Shown here: positions 46,786-59,280 of the stretch, piece by piece
Numbering within the stretch: the stretch's first letter is position 1
Layout: every line of letters starts with the position of its first letter
Source of the DNA: Heterohyrax brucei
Taxonomy: Eukaryota; Chordata; Mammalia; Hyracoidea; Procaviidae
DNA: 64,000 nucleotides
NCBI GenBank assembly: GCA_028571685.1
Contig: CM053158.1
Location: forward strand, 55,396,001 to 55,460,000
Reading direction: 5' to 3'
Position numbers and translations under genes: made by a program
Notes under the pieces: model-generated
What the model was told of the DNA's origin: nothing
What the model saw: only the letters and a program-made list of their open reading frames with translations
Databases searched by the model: none

Positions 46786-47410
46786 GAGGCTTTGAGGAGA
46801 AGAGCTGGACAGAGAAGAGCTGGACAGAGCCTGGAGGGTCCACAGCTTCACCAGTTCACCTTCCTCCTGCAGTACTGACTCACAGCTTCCTTTGCAGAGC
46901 TACCTCCAGGGCTCCACTCTTATCCATGCAAGCCCTTTCTTCACCATCCAAGAGGCTGCTCTTCCTTCCCGGCCTGACAAGTCATTGAGGCACAGAGCTC
47001 CCTGCCATGGCGATGGTGTGCTAGGAGCGTAACCAGAGCACTGAGCCCCACTGTGTTGGAGGCTCCAGGCCCAGTTCACCTCACTTCAGGATGTCATTCA
47101 ACTCACAGGCGTTTTCTTCCAAAATTCTTCTGCTACACCTCTTTCCTTCTTTCCCTATCCACAGCAATTTTGAGCTAAAGAGCCTCAGGCAGTAGTTGTT
47201 GGGAACCCAGACCTGGCATCAGCTGGCTCAGCGCTGCCTGCCAAGTTTGCCCAGAGGCCTTGTCCCAGAGCAGGCTGGCCTGTGCTACAGCTGGAAGTGG
47301 TGCCCCCACTGGCAGGAGGCAGTGGAGGCTAAGGAACAGCGTTATCAGGTTCTCGGAGACTGCCAGAGGGGATACTATACTGCCACTGCCACCACGTCCA
47401 CCACCTCCTT
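46786..47410. other. GC-richer block, unassigned
   Basis: Clearly more G/C-rich than its surroundings, with gene-like 'ctgccagaggggatac' and 'caggaggcagtggaggct' text and a 15-bp tandem repeat (about 46797-46828). Neither strand gives an ORF longer than about 73 codons. It could be an old processed-transcript remnant or simple GC drift; I cannot assign it. Confidence 0.35.
46797..46828. repeat. 15-bp tandem duplication
   Basis: AGAAGAGCTGGACAG occurs twice in tandem. Confidence 0.85.
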
Positions 47411-48250
47411 AATGTAGCAGATCGATGGCAGATGTTTTTTTACTATTTTCATAAATGTGAAATGTCAGCTAACAAGATAGTCAATAAGTGATGAGTAGGT
47501 GTACTCCTTTGCCCTTTACAGAAAATGTTTGATGATTTGTTCTACACAATGAAAAACAACATGATCCCTTGGATCAGTTCATTAGCACACTGTAAGATAC
47601 TGGCAGTGGCTGGAAGCAGACAAACTTGACTTTGAATCTTAGCTCTACTTCTTACTTTCCAAAGCTTTTAACCTCTAAATTTTTTGCATTTTTTTAATCT
47701 ATAAAATGGGGCTATACACCTCACAAGGGTTTTTGCAAGAATTTTCTGTCATAAAACACTTAGCATGGTCATTAGTGACTAATATTCATTTGATAAATTG
47801 GCACCACTCATACAGGAGTAATTTAGAAGCTAAGTGGGTGCCTTACACAGAAAGAACCAAACAGTCTGCTACCTCCAAACTGCAGCTTAAATTTAAGCAG
47901 GTGTGGTGACAGAAAATTGGGACTGAATAAGAATATGCCTTCAAGCATATTTTCCTTGTTTCCAAGCCACTTAGAACTTGAAGAAAGTAAAACAGGACTA
48001 GCACAGAAAACACCCCAGGAAGCACCACTTCCCATTGACCTTGGCTGTCAACAGAATGTTGAAAACACTCATGCTTTCTTCATGCACTTACATGCCTTGA
48101 GCATAACGATGCCTGTCTAGTGAGAGTCAGAGCCCCTCCAGAAAGAAACCAGAAAGATGTAGTAGTACAAGGTATCATGGTCTGAATCTGAAATGCTGAA
48201 AAGACAGGTCCAACACACACAGACAGACATGGTTCTTTCAAGTTCATCTT
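47411..48250. other. Intergenic sequence, nothing recognised
   Basis: No repeats or coding signals supported. Confidence 0.4.
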
Positions 48251-48254
48251 GTCT

Positions 48255-48287
48255 AATAAATAAATAAATAAATAAATAAATAAAACC
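48255..48287. repeat. (AAAT)n microsatellite
   Basis: About eight AAAT units. Confidence 0.93.
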
Positions 48288-49556
48288 TCCAGCATCATCC
48301 AGCAGCCATGTGAGATGAAACTATCATTTCAAGTTAAAAGTGATCATGTAAACAGAAACTTTGAACAAAAGAGCTTAGTAAATAATTGATCAACTGTTAC
48401 TGAAGGATGTTGGGCAGGTATTGGTAGCATTGATTTCCAGCATGGAGACAGCCAGCTTCTGTGAGCTCACGTACCAGCCTCAGCCTTTCTGCTCCTATTG
48501 GGTGCTATCAATATTCAGAGGCAACCTGCATCTTCCTTGTTGTTCATTTGGGTCTTACTCTTTGGGGAGCAGGTCTCTCACCCGTCCCTTAAATATCAGC
48601 TTTGATTCTTTTCATGAAGAGTTACTGAAATAGTTCAAGACACTGAATTATTAACTCAATCACTGTAATTAATGATCAAGGAACAGAAGCAAGCAAATGA
48701 ACCTTGAGCCTCTGTATCCCAATGTGAAATCCTACTCTCAGTAGCTCAGTTTTGGTCTCTGAACTTCCCTGACCTCTTTTTCGATTTCATCTTCACTTCT
48801 GCTTTGTTACGTGATTCAAGTGCAACACCCAGTGTTTTATAGACCATTGACAGACGTCGTAGAAAATGAAATCATGTCCTTGCTATTGTAGTGTTTCAGT
48901 AACTGAAAAGGAAATATAAAAAAAAATGCATAGCTTCTCATTTGCTCGCATTCACACACACAAATCGATACAGTGGAAAGCTGAACTCATCTCAGTGGGG
49001 CTTGGATTGAGAGAAGAAATCAGGACAGTACTTAGAATATTTAAATTTTCATGAGTACTATGTATTTGATAGAGTACTGAAACAGATTCATGATGCTACT
49101 CTCAAGAAACTGGAGTAAAACTTCTACGTCTCAGCTTGAGCAAAAAGTTAATGACAACTCTTGGAGCTGTCACAGACAGAAAAGTTGGTATTTGATGGTG
49201 CTATACACTATTTGAGTCACCGTCTTTCCGGATTCACCACTGGAACATGGATAAAGAGTGGGAATGGATGAGGGTATATTTAAAGATCTTTTCTCACATT
49301 CCCATGGGAAAGGGACTTTGTCTGTAGAAGACTGGTGCAGAGGGCTCTGATTTGGTGTCACAGGCATTTGGGCAGAGATTAGAGAGACTGAAGTAGAAAG
49401 GGATTTGAGTGTGCTTTTGCAGGATCTTTATTTTACTTTCGATCAGACAAAAATCTAGAAGACCTTCCGTCTTTGTTACTCCACTTATCTTCCTGGGTTT
49501 AAAGACAGCTGTATTGGTTTCTCTATTCCTTCCTGACATCTCAGATGCAGAAACCG
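48288..49556. other. Intergenic sequence, nothing recognised
   Basis: About 1.3 kb with no feature supported. Confidence 0.4.
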
Positions 49557-49570
49557 AGGGGGGGGGGGGA
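49557..49570. repeat. G homopolymer run
   Basis: About 12 consecutive G interrupting otherwise mixed sequence, directly before an L1 fragment. Confidence 0.9.
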
Positions 49571-49749
49571 TTAGGGGAATCATGTATCTGACAAGGGTTT
49601 AATATTCAATATCTATAAAGAACTCCTACAACTTAACAACAAAGACAAACAACCCAATAAAAAATTGGGCAAAGGACTTGAGTAGACACTTCATGAAAGA
49701 CATAGAAATGGCCAACAAGCACATGAAAAGACACTCAATATTTTTAGTC

Positions 49750-49962
49750 ATCAAACCAAACCAAACTCCTTACTCTCAAACTGATTCTGACTCATGGCAA
49801 CCCTAAGCCTTGCAGAGTGGGATTACTGGACAGAGTTTTCTTGCCTGTATTCTTTACAGAGGCAGATTTCTATGTCTTTCTTCTGAAGCAATCCTGGGTG
49901 GGTTTGAACTGCCAAGCCAAGCTCTAGGTTAGTAGTGTAGCACAAAACCTTTAACTGACTTC
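49750..49962 (-). repeat. AfroSINE, long variant, in L1
   Basis: CAAACCAAACTCCTTACTCT, the 'cttgcctgtattctttacag' block, GGGTGGGTTTGAACTGCC, then a degraded head complement. Confidence 0.88.
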
Positions 49963-50271
49963 CATCTGTCAATAGGGACAAGCAAATCAAAACCACATTG
50001 TGATATCATTTCACATCCAGTAAGATAATTATGATTAAAAAACAAAATCAATAGTTGCTGTCAAGGAGGTAGAGAAATTGGAAGCCTCATCCATTGCTGG
50101 TGGGATTGTAAAGTACAGCGACTATAAAAAACAGTTTGGCAGATTCTCAAAAACTTAAGATAAAATTACCATATGACTCAACAATTCCACTTCTAGGTAT
50201 ATATCCAAAAGACATGAAAGCAGAAACTCAAACAGATATTTGTACACTAGTATTTACTGCAGCAGTATTGA

Positions 50272-50428
50272 CAACAGCCCAGTCCGTCACCATCGATTCC
50301 AACTCCTAGCAACCCTATATGACTGAGTAGGACTTCCCCATAGGGTTTCCAAGGAGTGGCTGGTGGATTTGAACTGCCAATCATTTGGTTAGTGGCTGAG
50401 CTCATACCATTGCACCACCAGGGCTCCA
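50272..50428 (-). repeat. AfroSINE in L1
   Basis: GTCCGTCACCATCGATTCC, GGGTTTCCAAGGAGTGGC, GCACCACCAGGGCTCC. Confidence 0.93.
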
Positions 50429-50585
50429 TTCATAAAAGCCAAAAGGTAGAAATACCCAAGCAGATAAATGGATAAACAAATGTGGTATAGACTTATTATG
50501 GAATGTTACTCATCTATAAATAGGAATTAAGTTTTATTATGTGCTACAACATGGATGAATCTCAAAAATATTGTGCTGAGTGAAA

Positions 50586-50750
50586 TCAAAACCAAGCCAA
50601 ACTCACTGCCATCAAATTGTTTCTGACTCATAGCAACTAGATAGTACAAAGGAGAACTGCTTGACAGAGTTTCCAAGGACCGGCTGGTGGACTGGAACTC
50701 CTGACCTTTTGATTAGCAGCCAAGTTCTTAAATACTGCACCAGTCAGACA
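50586..50750 (-). repeat. AfroSINE in L1
   Basis: AAACCAAGCCAAACTCACTG, GAGTTTCCAAGGACCGGC, GACCTTTTGATTAGCAGCC, ACTGCACCAG. Confidence 0.92.
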
Positions 50751-51015
50751 CAAAAGGAGAGTTACTATGTGATCTCACTCTAGAAACATCTAGATCAGGC
50801 ATGTGCATAGAGAAATTAGTTTATTAGTGGTACCAAGGGCTGTGAAAAGTAGAACTGGAAAGTTACTGCTTAAGGGGTGCTATGTTTCCACTTAAGGAGG
50901 AAACATATTTGGAAATCAGTATTAGTGATGGTTGTACAGCACAGGGAGTAATTAATGTCACTGATTAAAATGACAAATGTTTTTGGTATATTTTACTACC
51001 TTAACATTTTTAAAA

Positions 51016-51319
51016 ACAAGTCTAAAGAAAAATAGGATACTAATAGTTCACAAAGGAAGAAATATCAGAAGGTCAGAAATGTACTTTTCAGTATGCTGTG
51101 AGGTTGAACATTCTTTCATGAATCAGTTTGGCCAATGTTAAAAGGAAAGATGATAATAAGGATTTGCACAGGTGTTAAGTTATACTATACATACTATGCA
51201 CCAAAAACCTTAACAGTGTAATACTGCTTGACTCAGGATGTCTATCTGTAGGAATTGATATTAAGTGATTAATAATCATGGTATCAGAAATACTAAACAA
51301 TCATCAAAAGTGGATTGCA
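51016..51319. other. Intergenic sequence between two L1s
   Basis: A-rich, nothing recognised. Confidence 0.4.
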
Positions 51320-53945
51320 ACATCTTCTGAAGGCAGGCCAAGATGGCAGAATAGTCAGATGCTTCCTCAACCCCTCCAGCAACAAAGACCCAAAAGAACA
51401 AATGAATCCATTACATATGACATTCTTGGAGCTCAGAACATTAAAGGGAAAGTTGGGAAACTGACTGAACAATGGAGACGGGAGAGTATTATTCACCAAA
51501 TCTGACCTGCCAGGAAATGGCTGTGGCCACTGTGGTGAGCTGAGTGTGGTGGTTGGAGGGCATTCTCCCCAGCAGGAGAAACTTGCCAGAGAATCCACTC
51601 ACAACTCTGGAACCAGTAAGGAACAGCATGAGACTGTCAAAAGCTCTCTTTGCGTGTAACCTACTGTGCATGTGGGACTAAATATTTCCCTCCAGATATA
51701 ACTATCTCCCTTCTGAGTACCCCACCTCTTCTCTGCAGTCTGATGCCAGAAGTAGGACTATTTAAGCCTGCCCTGAGACTAGGAGAGGGAATAATTTTAA
51801 AAACAAGCGGTAACTTGGAATAAGAAAAAAAAATGTCTGACTCCTCTGAGCCAAAATTTAAGGTAAAAACTGTTCCTTTGCTTAGATTCAGACACAAGGG
51901 ACCACAACATCCTCATGGAAACTTAGAGACAGCTGGTAACTACATGCGTTTCTCAGTGGCTGCACCCAGATACCTGTGCCTACAGTAGTCACCCTTGCCA
52001 ATCTATGACAGTAGGTGAGAGCATGCACAACACACTTGCTCACTGACACCTGAACTGAATGCATACACGTAAATGGACTCTTGGGCTCACATGTCTAGTA
52101 ACAGTTTTAGCTACCTAGTGACAGGACATTAGAGCTTCAAAGACACCAATAACCAAACTATCACACATGACTGGTCTATTTAGACATTTGAAAACAAAAC
52201 GAGAAACTATAACACAGTAAGCAAATACAACTACATTCAACAACTTACTGATGGCTCAGAGACAACACTCCATATCAAATCACTTAATGAGGCAGATGAT
52301 GGTGGCTTCAGAAATCTTCTAAAACAAAGATTCAAATTTTCTAGGGGAAAAGAACTTTCCAGAATTATCAGAGGTAGGATACAAAAGATTAATGCTTGGT
52401 GCTCTTCAAGAGATCAGAAATGAGATGAAGTGAAACATAGCAGAGCATAATGACAAACTGAACAGTCTTCAAGAAAGCATAGAGTGGCGAGAATTAGAAA
52501 TTCAGAAAATTAATAGTAAAATTACAGAATTAGACAACTGAATACAAAGTGAAAAGAGTAGAACTGAGACAATGTAAGGGCAAAATAGTGAGACTAAAGA
52601 TAAAGCACATGACATCAATATATTTGGGGAAAATCAGATAAAAGAATGAAGAAACACTAAGGATTATGTGGGACTCTGTCCAGGGGAATAATCTATGAAT
52701 GTTTGGAGTAGCACAACAGGAAGGAGGGATAACAGAAAATACAGAAAGAACTGTCAAAGATTTGTTGATGGAAAGCTTCCCTGATATTGCAAAATATGAG
52801 AAGATATCTATCCAATCTGCTCAGTGAACTCCACACAATAGTTCCCAGAAGAAAAACATAAAGATGTATCATGATCAAGCCTGCCAAAACTAAAGATAAG
52901 GAGATGGTTTTAAAAGTGGCAAGGGTTAAATGAAAAGCAATCCACAATGAAAATCACTAAGGTTATTCTAGGACTACTCAGCAGAAACCATGTGGGCAAG
53001 AAGGCAGTGGTAGGACATATACAAAACCCTGAAGGAAAATAATTGCCAGCCAAGAATTACATATCCAGCAAAACTGTCCCTCAAATATGATAAAATTAGG
53101 ACATTTCCAGATAAACAGAAATTTAGGGAATTTTCAAAAATCAAAATAAAATTATAAGAAATTATAAAGTGAGTCCTTTTGTTAGAAAACAAATAACATC
53201 AGGTAAAAACCAAAGACTGGAACACAAAACGAAGCAACTTGATAACAACCTAAATCAGTAAATCACAAAAACAAAGCAAATAGAGAAACAGCGATGTCAT
53301 TATATAAATATTTTAACAGTACAGAGGGACTTCAAAGAAATTGAAGACATAGACCTTTCATACAGAGAAGAAATCAACATGATATAACAAAATTAAGGAC
53401 TGTTTAAAGTTAGAAAAATAGCTGTTGATATTAAGGTAACCACAAAGGAAGCTATCAATCTAATGTATCAAAAGAAAAAAGAAAACTGTGAAGTCTCAGC
53501 AAATACAAAATCACCAACATTGAAAAAGATGAAAACATAAAGAAAAAAATCTCAGCACAGAAAACTAAATGAAACAAAGGAATTGCTAAACACACACACA
53601 CACACACACATACACACAAAGACACCAAAATGACAGCAATAAATGTTTAACTATCAATAATCATGCTGAATGTAAATAGATTAAGACAGAGAGCAGCAAA
53701 TTGGATAAGAAAACATGACCCATATATATGCTGCGTACAGGAGACACACCTTAGACTCACAGACATGAAGAAACTACAACTCAAAGGATGGAAAAAAAAA
53801 TCAAGCTAGCAACATTCAAAAAAGAACAGGAATGGTAATATTAATCTTTAATGAAACAGACTTTTAAAGTAAAATCCACCAAATTGGATAAGGGCTAAAG
53901 GATCAGTATTCCAGGAGGACATAATCATCATAAATAGCCACACAT
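51320..53945 (+). mobile_element. Long L1: 5' UTR, ORF1 region and ORF2 start
   Basis: Begins with 'ccaagatggcagaatagtcag', a typical L1 5' UTR phrase. ORF1-like text spans about 52.2-53.15 kb (reads as DLLMESFPDIAKYEKISIQS, ENHWGYSR-type and RKIIASQELHIQQNCP with many stops). ORF2 endonuclease begins at about 53.7 kb (CLQETHLRLTDMKKLQLKGW). A CA-microsatellite lies at 53590-53617. The frames are fragmented, so the copy is dead. Confidence 0.82.
53590..53617. repeat. (CA)n microsatellite
   Basis: About 13 CA/TA units between ORF1 and ORF2 of the L1. Confidence 0.93.
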
Positions 53946-54122
53946 CCAACGACATAAAAAAAAAAAAAAAAAATTGTCATCAAGTCAATGCCGACTCATA
54001 GCGACCCTATAGGACGGAGTAGAACTGATCCATAGAATTTCCAAGGTGCACTGGGTGGATTTCAACCGCTGATCTTTTGGTTAGCAGCAGTAACACTTAA
54101 CCGCTATGACACCAGGGTTCCC
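53946..54122 (-). repeat. AfroSINE in L1 ORF2 with visible target duplication
   Basis: Reverse copy. Its tail is an 18-A run at the left (a T tail in element orientation), then TTGTCATCAAGTCAATGCC and a head complement ending CCAGGGTTCC. Flanks CATCCAACGACAT and CATCCAATGACAG form the duplication. Confidence 0.94.
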
Positions 54123-54311
54123 ATCCAATGACAGGGATCTAAAATACATAAAAGAAACACTATCTGTATTAAAAACAGAAAAAGACAGCTCTACAATAAT
54201 AGGAGACTCAAAACAACACTTTCAGTGAAGCAGAGAACATCTAGAAAAAAACTCAATTAAGATATGGAAGATCTAAATGTCGCAATCAACCACCTTGACC
54301 TCATAGGCATA
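54123..54311 (+). mobile_element. Long L1: ORF2 endonuclease continued
   Basis: Picks up directly after the SINE duplication and runs to the mariner (LTLIGIRA-type end). Confidence 0.82.
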
Positions 54312-54890
54312 CGAGCACTGACAATTAAGTTCGTGAACTCACAATTTAAGTTTGTGAACTCACTCTAGAGAAAACGTTACACACCTCACTGCTGAATATC
54401 ACTATGGTCACCTTTGAAGTATTCCCCTTAGGAAGCTATGCATCAACACTAGCACATAGGCCATCCTTCAAAACAATTTTGGAACTCTTTTTCTGGAACA
54501 GGTACCAGAGCTGTAGATGTATTACACTTGATGTACTGAAGTCATCAAAATGTCTTCCTTTCAATGTTTCCTTTATTTTGGGATAAATAAAAAAGTCATA
54601 GAGGGCCAGATCAGGAGAGTAGGGAGGGTGTTCCAAAACACTTATTTGTTTCCTGGCTAAAAACTCCCTCACGGACAACTATGCTAGGTTCATGAACTTG
54701 ACACTGTGCCACCACGTGGAATGGCCATTCTGGAAAGAGTTCCAAAATTGCTTTGAAGGGTGGACTAGGCACTGAAGTTACAGTGTATAGGTTCCCAAGG
54801 GGAGTACTTTGGAAGTGACTGTAGTGATATTCAGCAAAGAAGTATGTCATGTTTAGAACAAATTTGAAGACTTAATTGTCTGATCTTGTT
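54312..54890 (-). mobile_element. Mariner DNA transposon in L1
   Basis: Minus frame 54436-54678 encodes the C-terminal transposase signature LEHPPYSPDLALYDFF (mariner consensus ends in DFFLF after PYSPDLAP), then IKETLKGRHFDD. Terminal repeats are GACAATTAAGTTCGTGAACT at the left and, in reverse, CAGACAATTAAGTCTTC at the right. The left repeat is itself duplicated (two about 21-bp units, 54317-54360). The N-terminal half of the transposase is missing. Confidence 0.85.
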
Positions 54891-55962
54891 TGTTGAACTC
54901 TCCACCCAATGACAGCCAAGTGCACTTTCTTTTACAACACGCATAGAACATTCTCCAGAATTGACTACATATTAGACTACAAAACAATCATTAATGAAAT
55001 TCAAAGTATTGAAATCTTGCAAAGCATCTTTTCAGACAATAAAGCCATAAACACAGAAATCAACAGCTGAGAAAAGAATGAAAAAAACTAAATACAAAGA
55101 AACTGAACAATACCTTGCTCAGAAATGACCGGGTTATAGAAGAAATCAAGGATGGAATAAAGAAATTCCTAGAATCAAATGAGACTGAAACACATCCTAC
55201 CAGAACCTATGGAATACAGCAAAAGCAGTGTTCAGAGATCAATTTATCTCAGTAAATGCATACATCCAAAAAGAAGGGCCCAAATCAAACAACCCTGCAA
55301 TTTGAATAAATGGAAAGAGCCTCTAGGACACTAGAAGAAAGCACATAATAAACATTGAACAGAACTAGATGATTTTGAGAATAGAAAAATGAATCAAAGA
55401 CTTAACAAGACCCAAAGCTGGTTTTCTGAGAAGACCAGCAAAATCAATAGACTTTCGGCCAAACATACAAAAAAATAGGAGAGAAAGCAAATAACCCACA
55501 TAAGAAATGAGATGGGTGATATTACAATAGACCAAACGAAATTTAAAAAATCATAAGAGAATACTGTGAAAAAAAAGTGATCTGATAAGTTTGAAAACCT
55601 AGAGGAAATGGATGCTACCCACCTAAGTTAACACAAACAGAAGTAGAACAATTAGATAAATCCATCACAAAAGAAGAGATTGAAAAGGTCATTAAAAAAC
55701 TCCTGACCAAAAAAGCCTTGGCCTGATGGCTTCACTGGAAAATTGTACCAAACTTTCAGAGAACAGTTAATATTATTATTATGAAAGATATTTTCTGAGC
55801 ATATAAAACGATGGAACATGGTCAAGTTCATTCTATGAAGCCAGCATAACCCTGATACCAAAACCAGGTAAAGTCAGCACAAAAAAGAAAAATTACAGAG
55901 GAAATTCTCTCATGCATTTAGATTTAAAATCGTCAACAAAATTCAAGCCAATAGAATTCCCC
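54891..55962 (+). mobile_element. Long L1: ORF2 endonuclease end and reverse transcriptase start
   Basis: Reads as RTFSRIDYILDYKTI, then TEINS, SQRLNKTQSWFSEKTSKIN-like text and [10 protein letters not shown]([11 protein letters not shown]), all L1 ORF2 hallmarks, with frameshifts. Confidence 0.85.
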
Positions 55963-57715
55963 ATCCTGTGACAGCACAGTCCTACTCTCCACACCGTACT
56001 TCCTGTAACCATTCAACCAACTCCTGTGCAACTCTATCCTCTCACCTCATCTCTGGACAAGAGCTGCTCAGACAGCCTCAAGTATGTATTTAAGCCAAGG
56101 AGCACACTTTTCACCAGCATCATTCTGTATCTTATAGTCCGGTCTAATCTTTGTCTGAAGAATTGGCTTCAGTATCGTTTTGGGCTGTGGGCTAACAGAG
56201 TCTAGGGGCCATGTCTTCAAGGGACCCTCCAGTCTGACAGACCATGAAGTGTGACCTTTTAAGAGTACTTGTTCTATACACCCTTTTTTCTCCCTCTGTG
56301 GCAGGGACTTTATGTTGTGTCCCTTACTGAGATAGTCATTGGTGGTGGCTGGGCATCATCTAGTTCTTCTGGTCTCCTGCTGATGAATTTTCAGATTACA
56401 GAGCACCTTCTGTCTCCTGGACTCATATTTTCCTCAGGTCTGTGATATCCTTCGTTCTCCTCTGCTCCAAGTGGATTGGGACCAATTGATGCTACTTAGG
56501 TGTCCACTTGCTAAGTTTTAAGACCTCAGACACCACTCACCAAACTGTTGTGTGGAACGTTAAAACAAATAAACAAAACTTAGTTATCCTATTAGCCTAT
56601 ATGTTCCTTGAAACCATGGTTCCCAGATTTCGGTCCCTGCTGCTCTGTCCTTCAAGTTGTTGGGGTGTATTTAGAAAATGTTTTGGCTTTTGGTATTGTC
56701 TAGCCGTGCTAACCTCTCGTTTTCTGCATGCTTTCACTGACTTCACCTAAACCAATTCCTACCTACTTTCTGATCTATGAACACCACTCTCCCTTCCTCC
56801 TCACCTTTGTAACCATAAAAAATTATTTTCTACTCTGTTTAAACTTTTTCTTAAGTCCTCATAATAGTGGTCTCATGCAATATTTGTCCATGTGCAACTG
56901 ACTAATTTCAGTATCATAATGTCTTTGAGATGACTCCATGGTATCAGATATTTCCTAAGACCCCTGTTGTTCTTTATCATTGCAGAGTACTTCATTGTGT
57001 GAATATACCATAGTTTGTTCATTCATTCATTTGTTGATGGGCACATAAGTAGATTCTTTTGTTATTGTGGACAGAGCTGCAATAAACATTGATGTGCATG
57101 TATCTGTCTGTGTGACAGCCCTTATTTCTCTAGGATATATTCCAAGAAGTGAGATTGCTGGATCATACAGTATTTCTAGTTCTAGCTTTTTAAGAAAGCA
57201 CCAAATCAACTTCCAAAGTGGTTGTATCATTTTGCATTCTCACTAGCAGTGTAGAAGAGTTCCAGTCTCTCTAAAACCTTTCCACATTTATTATTTTGTG
57301 GTTTTTGGATTAATGCTACCCTTGTTGGGGTAAGAAGGTATCCCACTGTAGTTTTGATTTGGATTTCTATGATGGCTAATGATTGTGAGCATTTCCTCAT
57401 GGATCTGTTAGCAGTCTGGATGTCTTTTTTTGGTAAAGTGCCTGTGAATATCCTTTGCCCATTGTTTAATTGGATTATTTGTCTTTTTCTTGTTAAAGTT
57501 TTGCAGAACCTTGTAGATTATGGAAGTTAGATACTGACTCGACTCATGACAGCCAAAAATTATTTTTCATTCTGTAGGCAGTCTTTTTACTCTTTTGATG
57601 AAGTCTTTGGACGAGCATAAGTGTTGGATTTTTAGGGTTTTCCAGTTATGCATTTTCTCTTCTGGTGCTTGTGCATTGTTAGTAATATATTGTAGTCAGT
57701 TTATGCCATCTAATA
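55963..57715 (-). mobile_element. Antisense L1 (3' UTR and ORF2 end) inside the long L1
   Basis: Reverse L1: 3' UTR at the left (55.96-56.8 kb), ORF2 C-terminus at the right (57027-57230: MIQPLWKLIWCFLKKLELEI then LYDPAISLLGIYP). No clear T-run at the left edge, so part of the 3' end is missing. The host L1 also lacks the RT middle region across the junction, so a deletion accompanied or followed insertion. Confidence 0.85.
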
Positions 57716-59127
57716 GGGCTCCCAGCATTAATTAGATGGAGAAACAAATCACCAACTTCATATGAAAAAGGAAGAAGCCCTGAATAAGTAAAGTATTACT
57801 GAGGAAGAAGAGAAAAGTGGAAGACCTCACACCACCTAACTTTAGAACATGTTACATTCCCACGCTAGTCAAAACAACCTGGACGGATACAAAAACAGAT
57901 ACTTAGACTAATGTAACAGAATAAAGAATCCAGATCAAACACCACCACCTGTGCACCACCCAATGTTTGACAAAGGCTCCAAGTCCATGAACTGGGGCAA
58001 AAACAGTCTCTCAGCAAATGATATTGGCAAAATTGCACATCCATCTGCAAGACAATCAAGCAAGACCAATATCTCACAATATGTACAAAAAACAACTCAA
58101 AATGAATCACAAATCTAAATATAAAATCTAAAACAATAAAGGTCATGGAAGAAATAATAGGGACAATCCTGGAGGCCTTAATTCATGGCATAAACAGACT
58201 AGAAAATATTACTAACCACGCACAAACACCACAAGAGAAAGCAGATAACTTGGAACTCCCCCAAATCAAATATTTGTACTCATTCAAACACTTCACCAAC
58301 AGAGGAAAAAGACTACCTACAGACTGGGAAAATTTTTTTGGCCACCTTGACTCCAATCAACATCTAAGCTCCATAGTCCATGAGGTACCTACTGCAAGAA
58401 CTTAACAAGAAAGATAGAAATAACCCAATTAAGCAAAGGATATTAACAGGCACTTCACCAAAGAAGACATCCAGACAGCTGATAGGTACGTGAGGAACTG
58501 CTCAGGATTATTAGCCATTAATCAAAACTATATTGAATTTAAGGCTGGCATTAATGGAAAACAAAACAAAATACAAAATGATAAATGTTGGAGAAATTGT
58601 GGAGAGAATGGAACTCTTCTACATTGCTGATGAGAGTGTAAAATGATATAACCACTTTGCAAATCAACTTAGCACTTTCTTAAAAAGCTAGAAATAGAAA
58701 TACTGTATGATCCAGCAATCTCACTTCTTGGAATATATGCTAGGGAAGTAAAGGCTGGCATGTGAGTGGGCACGTACACACCAATATTTATTGCAACACT
58801 GTTCACAGTGTCAAAAAGAGAATCAACCTAGGTGTCCCCAAATAGATGAATGTATAATGTGTTGTATGTGTTGTATGAATGTATTGTGTGGTATATCCAT
58901 ACAATGGAATACTATGCAGTGATAAAGAATAACAGTCATCTTAGAAAACATAACATGGAATAATATTGAAGACATGCTGAGTGAAATTTATCAGTTTCAA
59001 AAGGATGAATATTGTCTAAGACCACTATGAAAAGGAATGAAGAACATGTTTAAGCACAGAAGAAAACAATCTGATGGTTACAAGGGTGGGGAGGGAGGGA
59101 GAGGAGTATTCATAGATTAGACACCAA
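57716..59127 (+). mobile_element. Long L1: ORF2 C-terminal third
   Basis: 'WKTSHHLTLEHVTFPR'-type text (57.8 kb), then MEEIIGTILEALIHGINR (58145-58405), RNNPIKQRILTGTSPKKTSR-type and [19 protein letters not shown] text, then 'gtggtatatccatacaatggaatactatgc'. The frames are broken. Confidence 0.85.
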
Positions 59128-59280
59128 AGCCAAACCAAACTTGCTGCCACCGAGTTGATTCCAATGCATAGCGACCCTGTAAGGCAGAGTAGAACTGTTC
59201 CACAGCATTTCCAAGGAGCAACTGGTGGATTTGAACTGCCAATCTTTTGGTAAGCAGCTACAGCACTAACCACTATGCCA
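59128..59280 (-). repeat. AfroSINE in L1 3' UTR
   Basis: CAAAGCCAAACCAAACTTGC, GCATTTCCAAGGAGCAACTGG, complement head ending CCACTATGCCAG. Confidence 0.92.

Larger units (their letters stand above)
49585..51015 (+). mobile_element. Old L1 (L1M-type) 3' fragment
   Basis: Plus-oriented ORF2 C-terminal sequence: reads as [15 protein letters not shown] then '[10 protein letters not shown]', then HPLLVGL and the 'ctaggtatatatccaaaagac' to 'tggaatgttactcatctataa' region, then a 3' UTR. Three AfroSINEs interrupt it (49750, 50272, 50586). All frames are broken. Confidence 0.85.

Noticed and set aside
54904..54926. Another micro-retroposon (GACAGCCAAGTGCAC)
   Set aside because: The sequence fits ordinary L1 ORF2 context and has no flanking direct repeats.
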